From Styela clava (Eukaryota; Chordata; Ascidiacea; Stolidobranchia; Styelidae): a stretch of DNA of 64,000 nucleotides. A model generated the notes under the pieces. That model was not told the DNA's origin and did no database searches. It saw nothing but the letters and a program-made list of their open reading frames with translations. The DNA is taken from assembly GCF_964204865.1 (NCBI RefSeq), contig NC_135258.1, positions 23,339,083-23,403,082 of the forward strand. The letters run 5' to 3'. This document shows positions 27,401 through 37,653 of the stretch, one piece after another. The position numbers were made by a program, and so were the translations under genes. The first letter of the stretch is position 1, and each line of letters begins with the position of its first letter.

Positions 27401-30400
27401 TAGTTCAGTAGTATACCAAGCAAAGATAACTACGGTACTCATTATATGACTGTTATTAAATTATATAAATGGAAACTCATTTAGAATGCCACATCAATTT
27501 TTATTGTCGTGACAAGTAGCAATTAAGCAATTGAAAAAATTGATTTTGCATGCCATGCTAGATGGCTTTGACATGAATATTTAATTACTATAATAGCTGC
27601 ATGATAAACTGCATAAATCAATTATATCAAGATGCAAGAGGCCTCAACATAAACCAGGCCATAGTTGTGCCATCTGTGAAATATCCAAAAAACAGGTATA
27701 TTGTAGTCTACGTACGTAGGATCAGAGAACCAAAGTTTGACATTGCACTGTACCTTGTTGGATTAACAAGAGGATGTGGAACAAGTTACATGAACTATGA
27801 TGTATTACAAATATTTATTATTTACGACATTGAAAATTAACAATAGTGTTACTATTATTAATATCTTCTGATTGAATCGAGCATGCAATTGAACATAACT
27901 GATCGAACTATTTAATTATGTGAATATATAATATATATACTACAGCCAGTTACTATAGCAATGCTGGAGCAAGCAAAACCCAAAATTGCAATAAATTATG
28001 ACATGACACAATATCATTGTCACCTGTTTTCATATTGAAAACTCCATCACCTGTACAAGTAATAGAAGAAACAAGTGAAAACTTCGAATAGATTGATTTA
28101 TACCAACAATTACTAGCAGAACAGCTGAGCAAAGAACATAAACTTTAAATATTGTAAATATGTAATGCATAGCAGCACCGGTTCAAACACTGCGTTTAAT
28201 CATAAAACATATTAGGAATTGGTTTTACAAAGCAAGTTGAACAAAATTTACTCCAATAAAGAAACTGAATAATAAACTTAGTAGTGATGTAACAACTTGC
28301 AAAACATCTAAATTCTAAACTGGCATGGAGGAAAGCCTGCTTATTAGCGCCTGTGCAATACCCAACTGTGTTTTAGAAGGGGAGTTTTTATTGCACGACC
28401 ATTAAAAATAGTGAGCCGAGACTGAGCGGTACAAAAGATTTTGTAAGACAAATTATGTTTTAAGCAGAATAATATTTTGTAGTTTCAATTTAGGATGTTT
28501 TAAAAGTATGCTAAAATAACAATTACAAATAGAAAGCAGTCAGTATAGCTGTTAATATTTGTTAGTCTTTTTCTGGGAAATACTATTGTTAATCAATCTT
28601 TCCTTTAATAGAGATATCGAAAAATTTCTTGGTTTATATATCAAGGCAGGATTGGATGACATAGCATCAAGAAGCACTAACAGCAATAGCCCTAATGGCT
28701 AAAACCATGCATGAACTGATATATAATTAAATAAATTACCCAGACTATATTGAGATCTGCTCATCGGCGACAACATATTTGCAATTTCCTTGGCAATTAC
28801 GTGACCTCCACCATCACCAGAACGCAATAAGTCAGTCACTACAGTTTCAAGTTCTTCTTTGAACACCTATTGAAGAAAATTATAACACAGTTCAATTATT
28901 ACGTGAGCTAATATTGACACTCGCTATGAATATTCACTGTTAACATTTACAAAGTCATAATCGTGAGATCATGCGTAAATTAAGCGAAAACCATATATAT
29001 CTAAAAAACTTAACCCTCAATCTATATTACTTTGATTTCATAGTTGGATCTTGTATAATAATACTTAAAAGAGAAACAAAATGAGAATGGATTGCACATT
29101 AAAGACTTGAATGAAAACTCCGATGTTAGCTCTTTAATAAAAAATAAACCCAAACAAACTAAAAAACTTGAATAAAATATAGATTATCACAAGAAACTAA
29201 GTTATCTTCACTACAATTTGATACAAAATAAAGGTCACATAGCAACTAAAAATAAGTAAATTTACCGGACTAGTTAATACAGATGAAACTCGTTTCTGCT
29301 GTCCTAGCTCATTGACATCTTGATCAATTCCTGTTGGCCTTCTAACAGGATGTATTCCCAGCTCAGCTTCGATATCAACACCTGAATGACTTCCTGGAGA
29401 CTGAGGATCAAGCATCTTTGAATAGGAATAGAAAACCATTCGTTTATATTTATTCTAGGGGAGACAAAAGCAGTTAAGCTGACTCAATCACATGGCGAAC
29501 CATGATCCTTCGTCTGGTGGCCATTTTCTTGGATACAGCAGAAATAATTAATTTACTAATTTATTGTTCCAGCTTGGATCGGGGACGAAGCTGGCCATAG
29601 AAGCACTACATGCCATTCAATACTATTTGATAATACCAAGGGTTGTAAGATTTCCTCGAATTTATTTCTTGAAAGGTTCGAAACCACTGTTCTAAATTAT
29701 CACTGAGTCGAGCATTCACTATATTGAGTAGCCTACACTTCATGTGGGTCATCACTGAGTGTTATATTTTGAATTCTTCACATACACATATAGTTCAGTA
29801 CTTATCAAAACTTTATAAATTGAGTAAACAAACATGACAAGTGCCACCCTTTCAAGATTTGTAAATCATGAAAACAAACATACCGTATTTGCTCGTTTTG
29901 TAGCCCGGGCCCGTATTTTTTTCAACCAACTCACTAACCGGGCCCTTATCCAAACCGGCCCTTATTCAAGACGGGCGCTCGTTATTTTCGATCGTTACAA
30001 TAATTAATACATTGTTATTTCCAGTTCCAGTATGATTCAAACGAGAATAATGAAAATTTTGACTTTTTCTACGCACCGCAGGTACAAATCCGCAAAAGAA
30101 GAAAAGTCTTGTGACGCCCTATCAATATTGAAACGACGCACTTGGGCGTCGCGACGCCCAGTTTGAGAACCATGGTGTTACGTAATCAATGCTATCTGTT
30201 ATGTACTTGGACGCCTAAGGCGTGAGTGTTATCTACAGGTGCTTAAAATTCAACAGCGTTGTGACAAAAGCGCTTCTTATTTCCTATTGTTCTCTACCAC
30301 TGAAAAATCAGCTTTTACATCTCTACCACTCATTCTCATTCTCTACCACTGAAAAATCAGCTTTTACATTCAAGCACCGGCCCTTATTTATTTTTATGTT

Positions 30401-30739
30401 CTGTTCACATGGGCGGCTTTTCAAACGGGCCCTAAAAAAACGAGCATATACGGTACTCTGCCACTGAAATATATTAAATTATGGGGTCTAGTGTAGTTTA
30501 GTATCACAAGTACTTCTATTGATTTTGTTTACAACTGACAACCCCCCAAAGGCCATTCATTAACAATTCATATTATTACTGTATTAAGAGAAAAGCACTC
30601 ATGCCTCACTAAAACAAATTTCAAGTTTTATGATCCACTACTCAGATACCATATTTTAACTATAGGTCAGACCAAAGAAAAATCCAATAAATACCTCTCT
30701 ATGAGATTGCTTGGTTCTTGTAGGACTTTTCATCGCCAT
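12204..30739 (-). CDS. ADD: Adducin, complete gene with 17 coding exons
   Basis: Adducin caps actin barbed ends and promotes spectrin-actin assembly in the cortical skeleton. Coding exons (reverse strand): 30739-30695, 29454-29266, 28866-28740, 25155-25004, 24412-24326, 23051-22908, 22481-22338, 20535-20437, 19966-19781, 18106-17986, 17680-17544, 16924-16814, 16237-16142, 14756-14591, 13202-13107, 12787-12546, 12404-12204. All junctions are GT/AG and stay in phase, giving 780 residues, close to vertebrate alpha-adducin. Order of parts: a head with the class II aldolase-like fold (residues about 115-350), including HAHIPD and RNHGLL that keep the aldolase metal-ligand histidines; a neck/oligomerisation region ([14 protein letters not shown]); a hydrophilic tail; and a C-terminal MARCKS-like basic segment ([17 protein letters not shown]) with the central serine that PKC phosphorylates in mammals. 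Adducins are not known to be enzymes. The first coding exon is the least certain, and 5' UTR exons may lie further upstream. Confidence 0.93.
12546..12787 (-). CDS. ADD: Adducin exon 16
   Basis: 242 nt, acceptor TTGCTAG, donor GTAAGT, enters in phase 1 and leaves in phase 0. Encodes a disordered Pro/Glu/Lys/Val-rich tail ([20 protein letters not shown]), as in the variable region of all adducins. Confidence 0.85.
13107..13202 (-). CDS. ADD: Adducin exon 15
   Basis: 96 nt, acceptor CTTTTTAG, donor GTAAGG, phase 1 at both ends. Acidic, Thr/Val-rich tail sequence ([20 protein letters not shown]). There is no strong homology, but the splice sites and phases on both sides agree. Being phase-symmetric, it could be skipped as a cassette. 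Confidence 0.75.
13269..13310. mobile_element. Decayed hAT terminus in adducin intron
   Basis: CAGAGTGGTCCAAACCCAGG followed by a GGCCCACAGGCC segment resembles the left end of the hAT element at 42,385 (CAGGGGTGTGCAAAC then GGCCCGCGGGCC). No right end was found, so it is a remnant at best. Confidence 0.35.
14591..14756 (-). CDS. ADD: Adducin exon 14
   Basis: 166 nt, acceptor TTCTCAAG, donor GTAAGT, leaves in phase 1. Encodes [20 protein letters not shown] then [20 protein letters not shown], the conserved SKAIIEKEYQPHVIVSTTGP and NPF segment of adducin. Confidence 0.93.
16142..16237 (-). CDS. ADD: Adducin exon 13
   Basis: 96 nt, phase 0, acceptor CATTAAG, donor GTAAAA. Encodes [20 protein letters not shown], equivalent to the IREQNLQDIKTAGPQSQ region. 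An AG further inside (before GGAAGATGG) could act as an alternative acceptor, also in frame. Confidence 0.88.
16814..16924 (-). CDS. ADD: Adducin exon 12
   Basis: 111 nt, phase 0, acceptor ATTAAAG, donor GTATGA. Encodes [20 protein letters not shown], equivalent to VPNLFVPLNTNPKEVQEMRN of human adducin. Confidence 0.92.
17544..17680 (-). CDS. ADD: Adducin exon 11
   Basis: 137 nt, acceptor TTTGCAG, donor GTTGGT. Encodes [18 protein letters not shown] and SPKNKTK, corresponding to the RWLNSGRG to SSPKSKTKW stretch, a low-complexity linker before the C-terminal tail. Confidence 0.88.
17986..18106 (-). CDS. ADD: Adducin exon 10
   Basis: 121 nt, acceptor TATGCAG, donor GTTGAA (weak after GT), leaves in phase 1. 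Encodes [20 protein letters not shown] and DVEISATV, parallel to GYRTGYPYRYPALRE and DVEVPASVTG in human. Confidence 0.9.
19781..19966 (-). CDS. ADD: Adducin exon 9
   Basis: 186 nt, phase 0, acceptor TTTGTAG, donor GTAAGA. Encodes the neck: [20 protein letters not shown] corresponds to WQIGEQEFEALMRMLDN of human adducin, the oligomerisation region. Confidence 0.95.
20437..20535 (-). CDS. ADD: Adducin exon 8
   Basis: 99 nt, phase 0, acceptor ACCTCAG, donor GTATTT. Encodes [20 protein letters not shown] and [10 protein letters not shown], the end of the aldolase-like domain with its third conserved histidine in RNHG. Confidence 0.95.
22338..22481 (-). CDS. ADD: Adducin exon 7
   Basis: 144 nt, phase 0, acceptor ATGTTAG, donor GTGATT. 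Encodes [27 protein letters not shown] and KHMGPNNK, matching the conserved KCGLLPISPEAL and GEVAYHDYHG regions of adducin. Confidence 0.95.
22908..23051 (-). CDS. ADD: Adducin exon 6
   Basis: 144 nt, phase 0, acceptor TTTTTAG, donor GTAAGT. Encodes [31 protein letters not shown] and HAHIPDCVA. The H-x-H pair equals two metal ligands of class II aldolases, which adducins have kept. Confidence 0.95.
24326..24412 (-). CDS. ADD: Adducin exon 5
   Basis: 87 nt, phase 0, acceptor GTTACAG, donor GTAATG. Encodes [20 protein letters not shown], one of the best conserved stretches of the adducin head. Confidence 0.95.
25004..25155 (-). CDS. ADD: Adducin exon 4
   Basis: Acceptor CTTGCAG, donor GTATGT, 152 nt. 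Starts the aldolase-like domain: [20 protein letters not shown], then [20 protein letters not shown] and YNHIS, aligned by eye with RCKLAAFYRLADLFGWSQLI in human adducin. Confidence 0.95.
25721..27205. mobile_element. hAT transposon in the largest adducin intron
   Basis: 1485 bp, left end CAGGGTTGTCCAAAGC, right end GGCCATTCCTG. The flanks ATTAAGAA (25,713-25,720) and ATTAGGAA (27,206-27,213) match at 7 of 8 positions, as for an aged 8-bp target duplication. Subterminal ATTCGAATAT-type repeats occur at both ends. Inside, four copies of a unit containing CTAAAATACCACGGCAATCT are visible, the last three spaced by about 105 bp. Confidence 0.75.
28740..28866 (-). CDS. ADD: Adducin exon 3
   Basis: 127 nt, acceptor CAATAG, donor GTAATT, leaves in phase 1. 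Encodes [16 protein letters not shown] and [14 protein letters not shown], the helical segment before the aldolase-like domain. The following intron (3.6 kb) is the largest of the gene and holds a hAT element. Confidence 0.9.
29266..29454 (-). CDS. ADD: Adducin exon 2
   Basis: Acceptor TTTTGTCTCCCCTAG, donor GTAAAT, phase 0 at both ends, 63 codons. The end of the exon ([20 protein letters not shown]) corresponds to the conserved QKKRVSMILQSP region of vertebrate adducins. If exon 1 is wrong, translation could start at the internal [10 protein letters not shown]. Confidence 0.85.
29470..29535 (-). repeat. Decayed SINE fragment
   Basis: Contains ATGGCGAACCATGATCC, TTCGTCTGGTGGCCATT and TTGGATACAG, a diverged copy of the 3' half of the SINE found at 31,661-32,084. 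It lies just upstream of the acceptor of adducin exon 2. Confidence 0.45.
29883..30453. mobile_element. MITE with TA target duplication in adducin intron 1
   Basis: 571 bp between TA dinucleotides. Ends: CCGTATTTGCTCGTTTTGTA at left and the inverted CGAGCATATACGG at right, both followed inward by GGGCCCGT-rich subterminal sequence. The TA duplication suggests a Tc1/mariner or similar superfamily. At about 30,285-30,372 a unit of about 45 bp containing CTACCACTGAAAAATCAGCT is present twice in tandem. No transposase. Confidence 0.7.
30695..30739 (-). CDS. ADD: Adducin exon 1 (start codon)
   Basis: Encodes [15 protein letters not shown] and ends in GAG before donor GTATTT. It joins in phase 0 to exon 2. 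I chose this start because the frame of exon 2 is closed by a TAG directly before its acceptor, so an upstream exon or the internal ATG of exon 2 must supply the start. The N-terminus of adducin varies between species, so homology does not help here. Confidence 0.65.
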
Positions 30740-31660
30740 TTAATTGATATTTCGAACTGATAATTTTCAGATAACTAGACACATTAAATTTCAAAATGAG
30801 TACATTAAATACTACTTGCCACGCATCGTGCACTACAAAAAACTGTTTAAAAAGTTAGCAAGCGAAAATGAATGGGTGCATTATATCAATTAGCGAAAGA
30901 GTCTGAATAACCCAACAAAAGTCACACTACATTGCACATTTGATTTGGATGAAACTTATTACATATTACTGTATTGATAAGATGTGCCATCCTCATGCGA
31001 GCCACGAAATTGTCTATGTTTCTGGTTATATTTTATTTGAATACATACAGTTCATTTCATTCTTTTCATAATACAGTAATATGATCACATTTAATGACAA
31101 TTAAGCAGATGGATTTCAAATCAAATTGTTTACTATAGAAAGAAACCAAATGTTCACTTACCAATTTTATCAATTAGAAATTTATCATTCTCAGCATGAA
31201 TTAATATCGTATCTGTCTACGATTCTTTTTTATGTACCGCATTCAAGGATGAATACGTCATAAAAAATTTAGATTATTTCCCATAGTACAATAGGGCACA
31301 GTTTTCCGATTCCAAGATGTCCCAACATTCTGACATTTGGTTCAATGAAACAAACACTCTATTTGTGTCTGAAACTAGGACGCTTGGCACAACATGAGAT
31401 TGTGCCACGCTGTCTCGAAAATAAATTAAATCTTTTGTGATCTGCGTCGCAGGCACATGACCAAAATTGTGTTTTTGTTTTGTTGTGCAATGCCTGTTTG
31501 TATCTAGTGAAGGAAGAGTTTGCACTCACTATTATAATTAATGTATTTTAATGTTGGGGCCATTCTTGGAATCGGAGAACAGTGCCATATTGTAGTATTG
31601 TTGCAGTGAATAGTTTCCATACACATTCAGACATTCCGTACTGTAAACAGGTTATCAATG
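30740..31660. other. Upstream region of the adducin gene
   Basis: Should hold the adducin promoter and any 5' UTR exon. I could not identify a TATA box or start site with confidence. Two reverse frames of 70-83 codons (31,274-31,763) overlap SINE sequence and look incidental. Confidence 0.4.
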
Positions 31661-32084
31661 ATAGGATAGGATTTACATATTTATCCCGGGGGGGGGGGGG
31701 AGAGGAAAGCCAATAAGATGGCTTATCCATATGGCGAACCACGACCTCTCGTCCGGTTACCATTCCAAGTCGGGTATGGGATTAGTTAGATTGTTTGTTT
31801 TCGGAATCATGGACTTGGTGGTGGAGGAAGCCGTAACCGACTGTTAGGTATAAAGAGCAAAAGATATTCAGCATTAACAATGTACTTCGTGAATGGGCAG
31901 ATGGACACATGTATAATAGTTAGAAGTTCAGCGGTTATGTGAACCACCCAACGACGGCGAGGAGTCCAGCAATCCTCTCGCACATAACCATCCCTGCATG
32001 GGATGCGAACCCACGCAGATCAATTAGAGGTGTGGTGGCGAGCGTATTCCTAACGCTTAGCCCGTTGAGCCACACTGCCGCGCC
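31661..32084 (-). mobile_element. tRNA-derived SINE, copy 1
   Basis: On the reverse strand it starts at 32,084 with a tRNA-like head: GGCGCGGCAGTGTGGCTCAA, an A-box-like GGCTCAACGGGCT, and a B-box-like GGGTTCGCATCCC. A unique body follows (CTTCCTCCACCACCAAGTCC, GGCGAACCATA-type blocks), then a tail of repeated ATCCT units. AATGAT occurs next to both ends as a short target duplication. Compared with the copy at 40,637 it has about 95 extra bases in the body. A run of 12 G lies at 31,688. Confidence 0.8.
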
Positions 32085-32364
32085 AAATGATCTTCCCATT
32101 CTATCTGTCTATTGTCAGATTGTACCATAATCAGATACCGTAGTACCGTGAGCTTATTGCTTGACCTATAGCCAAACTTTCTCACAATTTATTCTCATAG
32201 TGCTTTCTACATCTGTATCAGACATAACATGAGAAATTATTTTTGAAGGTCAGTCGCAGTCAGGACAATTAATTCTGTAATTAGTCTTCAATTCAATGCA
32301 GCCAGCCTGAATGGGTAACAAGTACAACTTAGTTTACGAGCATACCTCTGTACCTGCATGCCTG

Positions 32365-32854
32365 GGGGTCTAGTATAGTTTGGTACCGGTAGTCTACCAC
32401 AAGTACCGTACTTCCAGTGGGCATAGCATAACGAATTTTGCATATGCTATTCCTAACCCCCACCTGACTACCGTATGCCATCCAAAAATTACGTCACTAC
32501 GACGTCATCATCACGTCATAGGGCTTGTCAAAGTATAATTACGATCGCCCGAAATGGCATCTGCGCCGCTGATAACGAACTCGCTTAACGTCGGCGATCT
32601 CTCTCCTATCGGGATCGTTGTGACGAAAAAACGAGAGAAATAGCTTGCTCGATTTCGGATGATCGTCTGCGCGTTTTGGACTACCTTCCGCATGCTTTGG
32701 TGGGCCTTATTACGCCACTGTGACGTCGAAATGACCTAATTTTTCGGTGACGTAGTCAGGTAGAGGTTAGGATTGACATATGCAAAAATAGTTGAGCCAG
32801 GCCAACTAGAAGTGCATGTGGGTACTAAACTATACCGGTACCGTACCAGACCCC
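32365..32854. repeat. Inverted-repeat element rich in GGTACC palindromes
   Basis: Left arm starts GGGGTCTAGTATAGTTTGGT. The right arm ends with its inverted counterpart (GGTACTAAACTATAC and CAGACCCC). A second inner pair of arms of about 70 bp begins TTTTGCATATG (left at about 32,437, right ending at about 32,789) and contains CCTGACTAC and ACGTCA motifs. A single left-arm copy also occurs at about 30,482-30,515. Non-coding, presumably a MITE. Confidence 0.6.
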
Positions 32855-32900
32855 ATACCGGTACGGTACCACGTACCGGTACGGTACCGGTTATTGTTTT
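32831..32900. repeat. Cluster of overlapping CCGGTACGGTACC palindromes
   Basis: Several near-identical copies of TACCGGTAC and GGTACCGTACC follow one another, each self-complementary, at the right edge of the inverted-repeat element and just beyond it. The block can fold on itself in several registers. Confidence 0.6.
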
Positions 32901-33339
32901 AGAAGCGTTCCTACCTATCCACCTTATTGCAGTGAATTCTATCAATAAGAACATGATAAATTATAATGTCATATAATATATTAAAAATGTCCAAGATTGC
33001 CTGAACTGCTGTGACTTGCTTATACTGTCCTATAATTCCAGAATTCAGTACCGGTAACTCGAATCGACGATCCTCGCTTCCGCGCTTGAAATTAGCTTGT
33101 ATAGCCTACATACTAGAACTTGTTTTTGTCGCATCCTAACTTTGATTGAGGTAGGGTACCGTATGTTCCTTAATCTGTATCGATTTGTCGGTCTTCCGAA
33201 AACATCTCTATTTCCGTCAACGTGTAACCGATTGCTATGCATGTATTGCGGTATCAGTAGCACCATGCTAAAACATCCTCCACCATCAAGTCCATGCAGC
33301 GATTTCCTTACACCCCCCTCCCCCCGCTATAGGGGGTGA

Positions 33340-33359
33340 ACACACACACACACACACAC
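33340..33359. repeat. (CA)n microsatellite
   Basis: About ten CA dinucleotides, directly after a C-rich stretch with the motif CCCCCGCTATAGGGGG. Confidence 0.9.
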
Positions 33360-33532
33360 CCTATTTTTCAAACACCCCAACTAATTTTGAGGTGCGATTC
33401 CATTCTGTAATTCCCAACTCGGTTGTATTTAATTAATTATATAGAATATATATGGCATATTTATCAGTGTAGATCAGGGGTTCCCAAACAGTGGGGCAAT
33501 TACGTCCCGCGTAACGACTTAAAATGCCCGCC

Positions 33533-33992
33533 TGGTTTGAACATTTGACTGATTTATCTTGGTACTACTTACTTTTGGTGTGTTTACGTATAGTTCACTG
33601 CATCGCGATTATTGGCTGATTACTTGATTACTTCTTGTTATGGTTAACTGTCTAGAGCTTTAGTCTGTCTTTAGATCTGTTCTCATAAGCTTGTTAATGG
33701 TGCTATAGTCATTGGGTATGAATAATCTATTTCATAAGTTCCTTACATTGGGATAATCTGTTCTGACAAAGCCTCATTTAAATGTAAGTGAATTGGTATA
33801 TTCTTGCTTTGTATTGTGCCTGGTTGCCTGTACTCATTTTAATATTCATCTTTATTGTTTGTCAGGTCACTTTGTCTTACTGATATCTGGATTAAATCAC
33901 TTTGGGAGAAATCTATTCGTTTCATTTTGGGATATTAGTTAAAGAGACATAGTAGGCAAGGGTGATTTGTCAATGGGCAGAAATCCAAACTA
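33533..33992 (+). repeat. 5' LTR of the BEL/Pao element
   Basis: 460 bp, beginning TGGTTTGAACATTTGA and ending ATCCAAACTA. The outermost bases form a short imperfect inverted repeat (TGGTTTG and CAAACTA) instead of the usual TG and CA. I count only about five differences from the 3' LTR. Confidence 0.9.
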
Positions 33993-34105
33993 GTGACATT
34001 TAATGATACTGCACCTACACCTACAAACTGGAGTCTGAATCAAGCAGTTCTTCTTCAACCTTTCGAGGATTCAGCAATACATCAAAGCAAGAATGCCAAC
34101 TAACA

Positions 34106-35261
34106 ATGTCAGAATATTTTCAAGGTCAGAATTTCAAACAACTCAAGAGTAAGTTTCCGGTACTCAAAAGTAAATTTGGAAAGAATTTTAACACGATTTG
34201 AGCACTCTCTGGAAAGAAGAGATTTTGAAAAGGTCAAAATACTGTTTCATGATGCTAACGATAAAATAGCATTTTTGGTCTGTCTAATTGATACTATGGA
34301 ATTGGCTCTAATTGAAGAAGACAGTACTACACAAAGTGAGGAAAAACCCGTTATATCCAAATTTAGTGAAGAAATTTTACGTGTGGAAAACAAGATTGCA
34401 ATCGATTTTGAGAAATATGAAGACAAACTAGATATAAAGCCGGAGATATCATCTCTTGTAACCACTCAAAACAATTATAATAATGATCCTCCTATGATTA
34501 AGTTATGTGGTATGCATCCGCCATGCTGGAACGGACAAAAAGTAGACTTTTATACCTGGAAAGAACGTTTTACACATATAATGCACCATGCAAGAATTAC
34601 GGATGATTTAGTGCAAATTTCATGACTGTTACGCAATGGTGCAATGCCAAACGATTATCAAACAATGATATGTGACTGTAAATCAATTTCAAGTGTATGG
34701 GAACGCCTGGAAGAGCGTATTCCTAAATCAGTAGTTCAACGTGAAGTAATCAAGCAATACGAGCAAATAAAACCTTTATATAAGACCTCTCGTAATCCAG
34801 CGAACCTTAGGCGACTAACTCACGAAATTTCTCTCTTCTGCCGACGTATGGAAGATCTTGGGTTAAAACAGGATGCAAACTCGGTTATTTCTGTCAATAG
34901 AGCATTAGAGTGTCTAGATGCAGACACTGCACTGCGATATAATAGTTCCAGCAAAGGTAATCATAACTTGGAATCTATAACGAATTTTCTGAGATCTGAA
35001 GCTACAGCGTTGGAAATATCTGGTAACTTTATCAATCAAACCGAGAATATGAGGTTTCGACCGAGACAAAACCAGTCGCCAAGATCTAATTTCAATACGG
35101 TTAATCATACTACAGACGAGAATGATAACATGGGTTCAGTTCAGCCACGTCAAAGGACAGTCACTTGTATTTTTGAATGTGGAATTCAGCACCGCCTTAT
35201 AGACTGCAACAAATATCAAAACCTATCAATTCCTGAAAGAAAAAAACTTTATAGCAGATGA
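34106..35261 (+). pseudogene. BEL/Pao gag-like region, broken
   Basis: The only nearby ATG (34,106) is in a different frame from the body, which runs from about 34,176. A TGA at 34,623-34,625 interrupts it and the frame resumes at once. The region contains the WNGQKVDFYTWKERF signature of the gag domain of BEL elements (DUF1759-like) and SISSVWERLEERIP. It ends at a frame change around a run of seven A residues (35,240-35,246), just before the zinc knuckles. Confidence 0.8.
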
Positions 35262-36138
35262 TCGAAGATGTTTTATATGTCTAGGAACTCACTTTGCAAG
35301 AAATTGTGCAAGAACAACAGCCGATAGCTGTGTAAATTGTAACCAAAGACCGCATCATTGGTCATTATGTCCCGGAAAAGTACAGGGAAATTACAATACA
35401 ATGAGAAATTCTGGTATAAACGATTCGAATTTGGAAAGTCAACATATTCACTCTAATGCAGCAGTATTCAACCAATCTCAGATGCATTCAACACAATTGA
35501 GCGCTTTTAATTTGGATTATTCTCCATTACTTGTTGCAGAAGTGCAGGCGAGTGACAAAACATGGATCAAGGCAAATTTCTTTCTTGATGGTGGCAGTAA
35601 CCATTCTTTGGTAAGACGTAATTTTGTAAAATCATTGAAACAAAAGGCAATAGGTCATGGAACAATTCGGTTTGGTGTCGCAGGAGGAGCCATTCATGAA
35701 GAACCTTCTGAAGATTATAATTTAAAAATTAGACCTCTTTCACGAGACCAGATATTTGATATCAGAGTTACGGCTGTGAGAAAACCTTGTCACGATGTTA
35801 CACCAATTCCGCCATCTATTTTTAAACAGTTTGATTATCTAAGAAGAATTCAGGATAAAATACCAGTTGGGCAAAAAACAGTCGATGTACTTGTTGGTAG
35901 AGATTATGCACCTTTAATTCAAACAACGCATTCGTTACGTTCGCCAATTGATCCCGATAATCATCCTTCAGCAGCTTTCACATCTCTTGGATGCTATCTA
36001 TATGGAGGCATTATTCAAGCACCGCAACGATCTTTCAATCATGTGGCAAATATTAATAGTTTTTCATCATTAGAAAATGAAGAGTTGCGCAAGTTTTTCC
36101 ATGGTGAAGTTCTTGGAGTGCAACCCACAACTTTGTGA
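35262..36138 (+). pseudogene. BEL/Pao zinc knuckles and protease region, broken
   Basis: The second frame opens with two Cys/His knuckles (CFICLGTHFARNC and CVNCNQRPHHWSLC) at about 35,278-35,370. An aspartic protease domain of the A17/DUF1758 type follows, with FLDGGSNHSLV as the active-site-like motif. A TGA at 36,136-36,138 interrupts the frame, which continues beyond it into the reverse transcriptase. Confidence 0.82.
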
Positions 36139-37653
36139 GTTTGTTCCAACTCAGAAATTGCAGAATCAGCATTTATCAAACATGTAAAAGCGACAACCAA
36201 TATTAGTGATGATGGCCGAGTTTGTGTCAAAATGCCATGGAAACCTGGTTTCCCAGAAAAATTGCACAACAATTTTGAGAAGGCGTATGAACAAATGAAA
36301 AAACGGGAACAAGAATTGTGCAGAAAAGGAAAAACGGAAGAGTATAATATGGAGATTAAAAATCTGCTTGAGCGAGGCGTAGTACGACGACTAACACCGG
36401 TTGAAACGAAAACGGCTAAAGTTGAAAATGCGTGGTACCTCAATCATCGTATCGTAGAACGTCCGGATAAAACCTCAACAAAATTAAGAATAGTATTCGA
36501 TTCTGCGTGTCCTTTTAAGGGCATATGTCTCAATGATGGTTTAGAGAAAGGCCCCAGCTTTGCGGATTCTTTGTTCAGATGTTTCATGACATGGCGAGCT
36601 GATAGTGTGGCTATTGCTGGTGATATATCAAAAATGTTTAATCAAATTCAAATGGCAGAAGTCAATCAGAAATTTCATCGTTTCCTTTGGCGCTATGGTG
36701 ATTCATCGTTGCAACCAACAATCTTTCAATGGCTTCGGGTTATGTTCGGAGATAAATCTAGTCCTGACTTGGCATGTTTTACAATTAAATTTTTAGCCGA
36801 TATATTTCGAAAAGATCATCCTCTTGGAGCTGTTGTATTGGACAAAGATACATACATTGATGATGTCAGTCATTCTGTTTCGAATCACATTCTTGCAAAC
36901 AAGGTTATCAATGATGTTGATCAAATACTTATTCGTGGAAAATTCTCTATAAAGATTTGGAACTCAAACCATCCTGAAGTAGATCAAAATCCTGGTGAAA
37001 AAGTTGTTGATGTACTTGGTCATTCCTGGAATAAAACTGATGACAGTTTCAGTTCAAAATTCAAAGACATTTCTTTCATGCAAACAGGATTTTCTAAAAG
37101 AAAAGCATTAGCATGTGTAATGAAATTGTGGGACCCTCTGGGTTATTTACTCCCAGTCACAATGGAGTATAGAATAGATCTTCAAAAGATCGGGGCAGAT
37201 GGATTTAGCTGGGACCAAACTTTGCCAGATGATGTGGTCAAATGCTGGTATAACAATGTTCAAGAAATGTCCAAGTTAGCTCAAGTTTCAACTCCAAGAT
37301 GTCTGAAACCTGAAAACACAACTGGACCTCCTCGACTGCACGCATTTTCAGACGGTGGAGATTTAGCCTATGGCACTTGTGTGTTCTTACGGTGGCCTAC
37401 AACAGGTGGAGTTAAGCTAACATTCGTTGCAGCAAAAGGATTTGTGGCGCCACTCAAACACAAAAGTACTCCAAGAAAGGAGCTAATGGGAGCAATAGGC
37501 ATGAGCAGATTGGTGCATGGAATAAGTAGAGCACTACCGTACAATATTGCATTCAAATATTTCTGGATAGACAGCAAAGTTGTTATTTATTGGTTGAACT
37601 CCCAATCTGGAAAATTCAAACCATTCGTTGCTTCAAGAGTACAAGAATTTTAA
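36139..37653 (+). pseudogene. BEL/Pao reverse transcriptase and RNase H region, interrupted
   Basis: Long open stretch in the same frame as the protease. The first catalytic aspartate of the RT is in AGDISKMF (codon 36,622), and the polymerase box is YIDD (36,853-36,864). RNase H follows (HAFSDGGDLAYG, STPRKELMG, YFWIDSKVVIYWL). The domains themselves look intact; a TAA at 37,651-37,653 then cuts the polyprotein. Confidence 0.88.

Noticed and set aside
31984..32084. tRNA gene candidate (A and B box on the reverse strand)
   Set aside because: The cloverleaf is not intact and the sequence continues into a repeated body with an ATCCT tail, so it is the head of a SINE.
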